From JAWXBM01 sp034440115 (GTDB lineage: Bacteria > Pseudomonadota > Gammaproteobacteria > Xanthomonadales > SZUA-36), in the NCBI GenBank assembly GCA_034440115.1, contig JAWXBM010000136.1, positions 1 to 6,358 of the forward strand: a stretch of DNA of 6,358 nt, given 5' to 3'. This document shows, piece by piece, positions 1-5,437 of the stretch (positions within the stretch are counted from its first letter, which is position 1; each line of letters begins with the position of its first letter). The translations under genes were made by a program, and so were the position numbers. Under the pieces are notes generated by a model. It saw only the letters and a program-made list of their open reading frames with translations. It searched no databases and was not told the origin of the DNA.

Positions 1-541
1 CCACCATTTTGCCCAAATCGCGGGCGGTGGAGCGGTTACCAGGGTTCAGCCCGGCAGCATCGGCAAACCGACTGTTGCTCATGCCCAATTCAGCGGCCTT
101 CAAGTTCATTTGTTTTACAAAAGCGCTGCTACCACCCGGCCAGTTACGCCCTAATGCGGTTGCTGCCCGGTTTTCTGAAGACATGATGGCGATCAGCAGC
201 AAGTCTTTACGGCTGAGTTTGCCACCATAGGCCAGCCTCGAGCCGGTTAACTTAATGGCGTCGCGGTCTTCCTTGGTGATGGTGAGCATCTCATCGAGTT
301 TTTGTCCGCCGTCGATAACCACCATGGCGGTCATCAACTTGGTGATTGAGGCTATTGGTCTGATGGTGTCGAGGTCTTTACCGTAAATAACATTGCCTTG
401 TTGATCGGTGACCAGGGCAGATGCTGATTGCAGGCCTGGGTTGCCTTTGAGGTCGGTGAAATGCCGGGTTGCTGCCTGGCTGGGAACACTGGCTGCGAAA
501 ACCAGCGCAACCGTAGCGATAAAGCTGAGTCGGTTCTGCAT
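1..541 (-). CDS. pbpG: D-alanyl-D-alanine endopeptidase (PBP7/PbpG type), 5' part only
   Basis: Partial gene: 180 codons are visible and the C-terminal part, with the KTG motif, lies beyond the left edge. Translation from the ATG at 541 gives a Sec signal peptide (about residues 1-23, hydrophobic core ATVALVFAAS, likely cleavage after SQA), so the product acts in the periplasm. The penicillin-binding core follows: the SxxK motif SITK at residues 65-68, with Ser65 as acylated nucleophile, and the SxN motif in SSENRAA, with Ser122-Glu-Asn124. The stretch LGMSNSRFADAAGLNPGN is typical of the S11 peptidase (low-molecular-weight PBP) family. Known role of the family: cleavage of D-Ala-meso-DAP cross-links in peptidoglycan during remodelling. 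A good ribosome site (AAGGAGA, 546-552 read on the minus strand) fixes the start. The gene is divergent from the PLP-enzyme gene at 818. PbpG is preferred over DacA/DacC because of the SSENRAA context and short spacing, but the missing C-terminus prevents certainty. Confidence 0.93.
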   Translation of the reverse strand, partial: MQNRLSFIATVALVFAASVPSQAATRHFTDLKGNPGLQSASALVTDQQGNVIYGKDLDTIRPIASITKLMTAMVVIDGGQKLDEMLTITKEDRDAIKLTGSRLAYGGKLSRKDLLLIAIMSSENRAATALGRNWPGGSSAFVKQMNLKAAELGMSNSRFADAAGLNPGNRSTARDLGKMV

Positions 542-569
542 CTTTCTCTCCTTCCCTGTTTTTTGTTCT

Positions 570-600
570 GGCCTGTTCCGGCCCTGTTCCGGCCACGTCC
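570..600. repeat. Short tandem repeat, about three 10-11-base units
   Basis: Three consecutive units start with GGCC: GGCCTGTTCC (570-579), GGCCCTGTTCC (580-590) and a diverged GGCCACGTCC (591-600). The first two differ by one inserted C. The repeat lies in the presumed 5' leader of pbpG, 18 bases upstream of its Shine-Dalgarno sequence. It could be neutral slippage; no factor site is recognised. Confidence 0.55.
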
Positions 601-618
601 CGACCTTATGTTCCGCAT

Positions 619-646
619 TCTATACTCTTCTTTAGCTTTCTGTGAA
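619..646 (-). promoter_or_regulatory. Putative sigma70 promoter of pbpG
   Basis: Read on the minus strand, TTCACA (646-641; five of six matches to TTGACA) is followed by a 16-base spacer and TATAGA (624-619; four of six matches to TATAAT), within an AT-rich stretch. This would start transcription near 612, giving a leader of about 70 bases that contains the tandem repeat at 570-600. Assigned by eye. Confidence 0.4.
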
Positions 647-711
647 TAGGCTAATGATTTTTCACAATAAATGATTTCAAATTTTGCCCCGGATGGGCAT
701 ATTGACGCATG

Positions 712-721
712 AATTCGAATT
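712..721. promoter_or_regulatory. 10-base perfect palindrome in the divergent intergenic region
   Basis: AATTCGAATT is a perfect inverted repeat between pbpG and the divergent PLP-enzyme gene. It is a possible operator half-site arrangement, but ten bases in an AT-rich region can arise by chance. Nearby are a small stem TGCCC/GGGCA (685-699) and a CTAC/GTAG stem (761-771). No convincing promoter for the gene at 818 was found in 640-817: TTGACG at 702-707 has no matching -10 at proper spacing. Confidence 0.2.
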
Positions 722-817
722 AAAGGGATGACGGAAAATGTACCTAAACCGTATTTGTTTCTACTTCGTAGTGAGTTAAGAAATCAAACTTTAAGCCCAC
801 CACAGGAATACTGAACC

Positions 818-2061
818 ATGATGCTAGGCCTGAAATGCAGCGGTTGCGGAGCTGAGTATCCAGCCGATACCCTGATAAACCTGTGCCCGGTGGAGCAGCG
901 GCCGGCAGAAATCATCATTGACTTACCGCGTTTGCAGCGGGAGCAGCCCGATCTGGCCTGGTATCACCCTGAGCGTCATGACCTGTGGCGCTTCGGTGGT
1001 TTGTTGCCGTTGGATATCAACCATCCGGAAGAGCAGAAATCAATCGTCAGCCTGGGCGGGGGTTATACCCCTTTGCTGGATTATCGGGACCATCCCTGGC
1101 GCAGCAATATGGCTTCAGCCTGGCGGTAAAAGATGAAGGCAAGGCGCATTCGGGCTGTGGCGTCAATCCAATGCAGAGTTTCAAAGACCGTGGCATGGTC
1201 ATGACCGTTTCCATGGCCAAGTGGCATGGTCTGGAGCGTCTGGCCGTGCCCACGCAGGGCAATGCGGGTGATTCACTGTGTGCTTACGCCGCAGTGGCTG
1301 GCATGTCGGCCGTGGTAGCCATGCCGTAAGATACGCCTTTACCCATCCTGGGGCGCGTGGCGGCGCTGGCACATGCCAGCGAGAAGTTTCATTTGCTGAC
1401 GGTGAAAGGAACCATACGGGAAGCGGGTGCATTGCTGAAAAAGGATTGGATTCCACAAGGTTGGTTCAGTGTGGCGACATTCCAGGAACCTGGCTGGCGC
1501 ATCGAAGGCAAGAAAACCCTGGGTCTGGAGTTGGCCGAGCCGGCGCAGCCGGGTGATGCATGGCAACTGCCGGATGTGCTCATCTATCCCACCGGCGGTG
1601 GTACCGGTGTACTGGGTATGTGGAAAGCTTTTCAGGAGCTGCAAGACCTGGGCCTGATTGGCTCCAAACGGCCGCGGATTATCTGCGTACAGGCCGAAGC
1701 CACCCAACCCTTGGTAACCGCTTTTGCTGCCGGGCTTGATGATACGGTTGCGGCTGAAGCCGGTAACACACTGGCCTATGGGCTGAATGTGCCAGGTGGA
1801 GTAGGGCATTTCAAGGTGCTTGATATCATTCGCCAGAGCGGCGGCATGGCAGTGGCCGTTAGCGAAGCGGATATCCACGCAACGCTGTCACAGCTCTGGC
1901 AGGACAAACGCTGGTGGATTTGCCCTGAAGGCGCAGCTTGCCTGGCGACTATTCCAGCCTTACTGGATCATGGCCAGATCAGGGTCGGCGATGAAGTGGT
2001 GGTATTCAATACGGGTTCGTTGGAAAAATACCTGCCCGATTTACGCCATTTGTTGTTTTGA
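818..2061 (+). pseudogene. Threonine-synthase-like PLP-dependent enzyme, disrupted by a frameshift and an in-frame stop
   Basis: Joined across its lesions, the reading frame encodes about 414 residues, the usual size of ThrC-type enzymes that convert O-phosphohomoserine to threonine. The N-terminus (818-1129) has a zinc-ribbon-like start (LKCSGCGAEYP...LCP), then WRFGGLLPLD and SLGGGYTPLLDY. After a one-base loss near 1094-1101 the frame continues with AVKDEG and SFKDRGM, whose Lys (codon 1183-1185, residue about 123) is the expected Schiff-base lysine. PTQGNAGDS follows. An in-frame TAA at 1327-1329 then sits where MPxDTP expects a Lys or Glu codon. The same frame continues to 2061 with GWFSVATFQEP, RIEGKKTLG, the glycine loop YPTGGGTGVLGMWKAF (residues about 257-272) and GLNVPGGVGHFKV. 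KDEG and NPMQSFKDRG are separated by seven extra residues. The start ATG at 818 has AGGA ten bases upstream. Either a true pseudogene or assembly error. Threonine synthase is the best family match; a related PLP lyase is possible. Confidence 0.85.
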
Positions 2062-2100
2062 AAAGATCCTGACCAACGGACCAGCGAGGCAACCAATAAA

Positions 2101-2802
2101 ATGTCACTTCTTCCTTTGCAACTGGATACGCATGACGCTAGGTTACCCATCGTTTATTCTTTTCGCCGTTGCCCTTATGCGATCAGGGCCCGCATGGCGC
2201 TGCGCTATGCGGGCATTGTCTATGAACTGCGCGAAGTGTTGTTGAGTGCCAAACCTGCAGCCATGTTGCAGGCCTCAGCCAAGGGCACCGTGCCGGTTAT
2301 GTGCCTGCCGGACGGGCGCATCATTGATGAGAGTATCGATGTGATGGTCTGGGCCGTGCAGCAAAATGTGCAGCAAAGCGAAGATCCACAAGATTGGTAT
2401 CCGGATGAATTGCACCAACTGACAGAGGCCCTGGTCAATGCCAATGATCAGGAATTCAAAACCCATCTGGATCATTACAGATACTGGGAACGGTTTCCGC
2501 AGTATACGCAAAGCCACTATCGCCAACAGGCAGAAGTTTTTCTGCTGCAGTTGGAAGAGCATTTGTCGCAAAGCCGGTTTTTGCTCGCTCAACAATCGAC
2601 ACTGGCCGATGTGGCCATTTTTCCATTTGTGCGACAGTTTGCTTTTGTTGACAAGTCCTGGTTTGATCAGGCTCCCTACGCAAAGCTGCAAGCCTGGTTA
2701 CACGGCTTGTTACAGTCCGATCTGTTCCTGCAGGTGATGCAGAAGCAGCCTTTTTGGCAGCAAGGCGATCCGCCGGTGTATGTAACCCATGAGCAGAGCT
2801 GA
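2101..2802 (+). CDS. Glutathione S-transferase family protein
   Basis: A 233-residue cytosolic protein with the two-domain GST layout. The N-terminal thioredoxin-like domain (about residues 16-90) begins IVYSFRRCPYAIRARMAL, with Cys24 in the CPY position that often serves as catalytic residue in bacterial GSTs. GTVPVM carries the cis-proline (Pro65) and IIDES the Glu77-Ser78 pair that binds the glutathione gamma-glutamyl group. The all-helical C-terminal domain (about 100-220) contains LADVAIFPFVRQF, the conserved N-capping-box/hydrophobic-staple region. Family members conjugate glutathione to electrophiles or reduce glutathionyl mixed disulfides; the CPY-type Cys favours the second or both. 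The gene starts 39 bases after the broken PLP-enzyme gene, with GCGAGG (2084-2089) as a somewhat distant ribosome site, and overlaps the next gene by 14 bases, so it likely belongs to one transcript. Substrate unknown. Confidence 0.93.
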   Translation: MSLLPLQLDTHDARLPIVYSFRRCPYAIRARMALRYAGIVYELREVLLSAKPAAMLQASAKGTVPVMCLPDGRIIDESIDVMVWAVQQNVQQSEDPQDWYPDELHQLTEALVNANDQEFKTHLDHYRYWERFPQYTQSHYRQQAEVFLLQLEEHLSQSRFLLAQQSTLADVAIFPFVRQFAFVDKSWFDQAPYAKLQAWLHGLLQSDLFLQVMQKQPFWQQGDPPVYVTHEQS

Positions 2803-3616
2803 AGTGCAGTCCGAATCGCTTTTTGAAGTCGTTACAGCGGGTAATCCCGAATCACCCTTGCTGTTTTTTATTCACGGCTGGCCGGATGATGCCAGTTTGT
2901 GGCGCAAGCAATTCGCGGTTCTGAGCGAGCAGTTTTATTGTGTTGCGGTCAATCTGCCCAACTTCGGCGCTGTGCCGGTTCGATCGGGTGGCATGGATTT
3001 TCCCGCCTTGGTGGCAGGCCTGGCTGCGGCCATTCGACAGCATCAGAAAAACAATGCGCCGGTCAGCCTGGTGACGCATGACTGGGGCGCTTATACCGGT
3101 TATTTATTACAACGCACGCACCCCGAGTTGATAGCCCGCATGGTGGCGATGGATGTGGGTGGTCATGCCAGGCCGGGTAGCGTCAAGGAAGTGCTGTTTA
3201 TTCTCGGCTATCAATGGACGCTGGTTTTTTGCTGGTTGATTGGTGGCATTGTGCCACCGCTGGGGAACGCATTGTCACGCGCTCTGGCCAGGCTGATTCA
3301 AGTGCCTGAACGCCAGGTGGCGCGGTTGAAATCGAGATTCAACTATCCCTATTTCTATTTCTGGCGCGGAATGTTCCTGGCGCATTGGAAAGGTAGTTTG
3401 TTGGGTTATTACCAACCGACTTGCCGCGTGCTTTACCTTTTTGGCCAGGGCAAACCGGTGATGTTCCACTCACAACGATGGTTGAAAATTGTTCTCGATA
3501 GCGGTGGGCGCTGCCAGGGCATAGACGGGGCCGGACACTGGTTTATGGAAACGCATGCAGACATCGTCAACCGAGCGATTGCTGAGTGGTGTGGGTCGAA
3601 CAGTCCGGAGCACTAA
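2789..3616 (+). CDS. Alpha/beta hydrolase with Asp nucleophile (epoxide-hydrolase-like)
   Basis: A 275-residue alpha/beta-hydrolase-fold protein. HGWPDD (residues 29-34) supplies the oxyanion-hole segment of epoxide hydrolases. The nucleophile elbow reads VTHDWGA, placing Asp98 where lipases have Ser; this Asp-Trp pair is characteristic of epoxide hydrolases and haloalkane dehalogenases. GAGHWFMETH gives the catalytic His250. The usual acid after the later strand is absent (YLFGQGKPVMFHS has none). Asp122 in RMVAMDVGG, after strand beta6, may replace it, as in HLD-II dehalogenases; this is inference. The cap (about 131-200) is very hydrophobic (VLFILGYQWTLVFCWLIGG) and holds the tyrosine-rich NYPYFYFWRGMF, where epoxide-activating Tyr residues would be expected. 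HGWP rather than HGNP argues against a classical dehalogenase. The start ATG lies inside the GST gene, lacks a good ribosome site and probably depends on translational coupling. The 3' end overlaps convergent pip by four bases. Substrate unknown. Confidence 0.88.
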   Translation: MSRAEVQSESLFEVVTAGNPESPLLFFIHGWPDDASLWRKQFAVLSEQFYCVAVNLPNFGAVPVRSGGMDFPALVAGLAAAIRQHQKNNAPVSLVTHDWGAYTGYLLQRTHPELIARMVAMDVGGHARPGSVKEVLFILGYQWTLVFCWLIGGIVPPLGNALSRALARLIQVPERQVARLKSRFNYPYFYFWRGMFLAHWKGSLLGYYQPTCRVLYLFGQGKPVMFHSQRWLKIVLDSGGRCQGIDGAGHWFMETHADIVNRAIAEWCGSNSPEH

Positions 3617-4578
3617 ACCCGATCAGGCCTTCCCGTTTGCATAATACGTTGCGTAGCGGCCACCAAAGCCTGAGTAATCTCGGCTTCATGTGAGGAATGG
3701 CCCGATTTTGGTGCGATCTCCCAGTCCAGTTCAGGCCAGGCGGCAGCCAGGTCCAACAGGCTTTTGACCGGACAGACGATGTCATAGCGGCCATGCACTG
3801 CGAATGCAGGAATGGCTCGAATGCGCGAGACATTGGCCAGCAGTTGCGTGTCAGGTTCCAGCCTCACATTGCGAAAATAGTGGGCTTCCAGGCGCGCCAC
3901 GGCCCAGGCAGTTTGCTCCTCGGCAAATTTTTCGCTGAATTCAGGATTGGGCAGCAGCGTGCAACAGGAGCCTTCGTAGACTGCCCAGTGTTTGGCAGCT
4001 TCCAGCGCTAATTGCTGATCGTCACCCGTCAATCGTCGCCAATAAGCTTCCAGCAGGTCATGACGTTCTTCGGTCGGAATGAATTCGGCAAAAATTTTCC
4101 ATAGCTCCGGCTGAATGAAGCCAACCCGATTCAGCCACCAGTCGATTTCCTCATTACGCAGCATCCAGATACCTCGCAATACCAGGCTTTTGCAGCGCTG
4201 TGGATGTTGTTGCGAGTAATACAGCGAAATGGTTGAACCGTAAGAGCCGCCGAATACATGCCAGCGCTCAATACCCAGCGATTCGCGTAATTGCTCAATG
4301 TCCCGCGTGGTATCGGCCATGCTGTTATTGCTGAGTACACCCACCGGGCTGGAGCGGCCGCAACCGCGCTGGTCAAACAGCACAATGCGGAAGTGCTCAG
4401 GATCAAAAAAGCGCCGGTCAAATTCAGTACAACCCGCGCCCGGCCCGCCATGCAGAAATAGCACGGGTTCACCTTGTGGATTGCCGCACTGTTCCCAGTA
4501 AAGCCGGTGAGGCTCGTCAACGATCAGTTCACCGGTGGCAAAGGGTTCCAGCGGTGGGTAAAAATATTTATTGGCCAT
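3613..4578 (-). CDS. pip: Prolyl aminopeptidase (proline iminopeptidase, peptidase family S33)
   Basis: A 321-residue cytosolic serine peptidase that removes N-terminal proline from peptides. All landmarks of the bacterial S33 enzymes are present in order: FLHGGPGAG (residues 41-49, oxyanion hole), LFDQRGCGRSSP (67-78), the nucleophile elbow GGSYGS with Ser112, VHGRYDIVCP with catalytic Asp266, and SGHSSHE with His294. These positions nearly equal the Ser113/Asp268/His296 triad known for the Serratia enzyme, and the length is typical. WEQCGNP and the Glu-rich cap (FIPTEERHDLLEAYWRRL) also fit. No signal peptide. The start ATG at 4578 follows a strong ribosome site AAGGA (4590-4586, minus strand) at seven bases. 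The gene is a monocistronic unit, divergent from the zinc-ribbon gene and convergent with the hydrolase. No convincing minus-strand promoter was found in 4579-4763; a TAAAAT (4649-4644) lacks a well-spaced -35. Confidence 0.97.
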   Translation of the reverse strand: MANKYFYPPLEPFATGELIVDEPHRLYWEQCGNPQGEPVLFLHGGPGAGCTEFDRRFFDPEHFRIVLFDQRGCGRSSPVGVLSNNSMADTTRDIEQLRESLGIERWHVFGGSYGSTISLYYSQQHPQRCKSLVLRGIWMLRNEEIDWWLNRVGFIQPELWKIFAEFIPTEERHDLLEAYWRRLTGDDQQLALEAAKHWAVYEGSCCTLLPNPEFSEKFAEEQTAWAVARLEAHYFRNVRLEPDTQLLANVSRIRAIPAFAVHGRYDIVCPVKSLLDLAAAWPELDWEIAPKSGHSSHEAEITQALVAATQRIMQTGRPDRV

Positions 4579-4704
4579 GTGCGTGTCCTTCGCTCGCGTT
4601 CAAGCCAAAACAGTTTTGCGGTTCCGTTTGGCGGCGACTGCAGATTTTAGCCCAGGCAGAAACCCGTTGTTTCAACAAAATGAGCAACACAGGCATAAAT
4701 AGTT

Positions 4705-4734
4705 TTGACCACCCCGGACATCTGGTCATAGAAT
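4705..4734 (+). promoter_or_regulatory. Putative sigma70 promoter of the zinc-ribbon/ybiI pair
   Basis: TTGACC (4705-4710; five of six matches) is separated by 18 bases from TAGAAT (4729-4734; five of six matches). Transcription would start near 4741, about 20 bases before the ATG at 4764, leaving room only for the weak ribosome site GGAA (4752-4755). This is the best promoter-like signal in the 185-base gap between pip and the zinc-ribbon gene. Confidence 0.5.
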
Positions 4735-4763
4735 AGCGCCTGCCTTGGTTTGGAATACGAAAA

Positions 4764-5129
4764 ATGGATTGTCCGAAATGCAGTGCGAGTATGGAAGAAG
4801 TTTCCTATAGCGGGACAGCGGTTGACCGCTGTACGGGTTGTAGGGGTTTATGGTTCCAGACCGGGGAACTCGATCGCTTGCGCAATGATGAGTGGATGGC
4901 CGATTTCATTCTCGATGAAGGTAGTGCCAAAGTAGGCAAGGAATTCAATCGTATCCACGCCATCCAATGCCCGGAGTGCGGTCGGCGGATGCTGGAGCAG
5001 TCCGATGCCGACCAACCTCACATCGTTTATGAAGCCTGTCCCGACGGACATGGCACTTTCCTGGATGCGGGCGAGTTTACCGACCTGGTGCACAAGACCT
5101 TCTGGGATCGGTTTAAGCGCAAGCACTGA
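4764..5129 (+). CDS. Double zinc-ribbon protein, zf-TFIIB family
   Basis: A 121-residue soluble protein made of two related zinc-ribbon units. Unit 1: Cys3-x2-Cys6 and Cys23-x2-Cys26, followed by GLWFQTGELDRL, the family signature after the second knuckle (consensus like CGGxWLDxGEL). Unit 2: Cys69-x2-Cys72 and Cys92, followed by PDGHGTFLDAGEFTDLV. Here the fourth Cys position is Gly95, with His96 next to it, so the second site is either completed by His or degenerate. A linker of about 30 residues (38-68) joins the units, and a basic tail (WDRFKRKH) ends the protein. The family is widespread and largely uncharacterised; nucleic-acid or protein binding is plausible but not shown. The ATG at 4764 is chosen because the protein then opens MDCPKC, directly at the first knuckle. 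YbiI, another small zinc protein, follows 41 bases downstream on the same strand and may share its transcript. Confidence 0.9.
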   Translation: MDCPKCSASMEEVSYSGTAVDRCTGCRGLWFQTGELDRLRNDEWMADFILDEGSAKVGKEFNRIHAIQCPECGRRMLEQSDADQPHIVYEACPDGHGTFLDAGEFTDLVHKTFWDRFKRKH

Positions 5130-5138
5130 GTTAGTGCT
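5122..5138 (+). promoter_or_regulatory. Stem-loop spanning the stop codon of the zinc-ribbon gene
   Basis: AGCACT and AGTGCT form a perfect six-base stem around a five-base loop GAGTT; the TGA stop spans the last stem base and the first two loop bases. It lies in the 41-base gap before ybiI. No T-run follows (CTTGGTGGTG), so it is unlikely to be a strong intrinsic terminator. It may be an RNA-processing or stability element between the two genes, or chance. Confidence 0.3.
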
Positions 5139-5170
5139 CTTGGTGGTGTTTCTGAGCGGGTGAGCGAGAC

Positions 5171-5437
5171 ATGGCCGGTGGCTGGAGCCGCGATGGTGCG
5201 GTACAGGATCAAATCGACGCCAGCGTTGATGATGCAGTGCAGCGGGCGCGCAGCCGCCTGCCTAAAGGGCGCAGCCTGAGCCATTGCGAACAATGTGGCG
5301 AATCCATACCTCAGGCACGCCGTGAAGCAGTTCCCGGCGTGCGCTACTGCATCGTGTGCCAGGAAGTAATGGATCGTGAGCAGGCCAATGCCGGCGGCAG
5401 CAATCGCCGCGGCAGCAAAGACAGCCAGTTACGTTAA
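5171..5437 (+). CDS. ybiI: DksA/TraR-type C4 zinc-finger protein, YbiI-like
   Basis: An 88-residue protein, the same length as E. coli YbiI and with the same architecture. It opens MAGGW, has a short acidic helix (about 9-30), then the C4 finger Cys39-x2-Cys42 ... Cys60-x2-Cys63 with the family signature ESIPQARREAVPGVRYC. It ends NRRGSKDSQLR, the hallmark tail of YbiI. It lacks the long coiled coil with which full-length DksA reaches into the RNA polymerase secondary channel, so DksA-like activity should not be assumed; the role of YbiI is not settled to my knowledge. The start at 5171 is supported by the family N-terminus; the ribosome site is weak (GAGCGAG just upstream). It is probably co-transcribed with the zinc-ribbon gene from the promoter near 4705-4734, and a terminator-like hairpin follows at 5459. 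Its stop overlaps the stop of the convergent membrane-protein gene by four bases. Confidence 0.95.
   Translation: MAGGWSRDGAVQDQIDASVDDAVQRARSRLPKGRSLSHCEQCGESIPQARREAVPGVRYCIVCQEVMDREQANAGGSNRRGSKDSQLR

Noticed and set aside
702..731. Promoter with TTGACG for the gene at 818
   Set aside because: The hexamers 16-18 bases downstream (GGGATG region) do not resemble a -10 box.
1090..1130. Programmed ribosomal frameshift in the threonine-synthase-like gene
   Set aside because: No slippery heptamer or downstream pseudoknot is apparent at the junction, and a separate in-frame TAA further on would still stop translation.
1327..1329. Stop codon recoding at the internal TAA
   Set aside because: Selenocysteine and pyrrolysine use TGA and TAG, not TAA, and the position aligns with an ordinary Lys/Glu site.
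1339..1878. Long minus-strand open frame of 179 codons
   Set aside because: It lies opposite the conserved C-terminal part of the PLP enzyme, whose plus-strand translation carries clear family motifs. The minus frame shows no recognisable domain, so it is a shadow.
1820..2245. Plus-strand open frame of 141 codons bridging the PLP enzyme and the GST
   Set aside because: It runs through two genes in a wrong frame, has a biased Arg/Trp/Cys-rich translation and no motif.
2275..2691. Minus-strand open frame of 138 codons opposite the GST
   Set aside because: The GST frame on the plus strand is fully conserved through this stretch; the antisense frame shows no family motif.
4131..4520. Minus-strand open frame of 129 codons within pip
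   Set aside because: It is the same strand as pip but another frame. All catalytic motifs are in the pip frame.
5122..5138. Intrinsic terminator after the zinc-ribbon gene
   Set aside because: The stem is good but no T-run follows, so it is listed only as a possible regulatory stem-loop.
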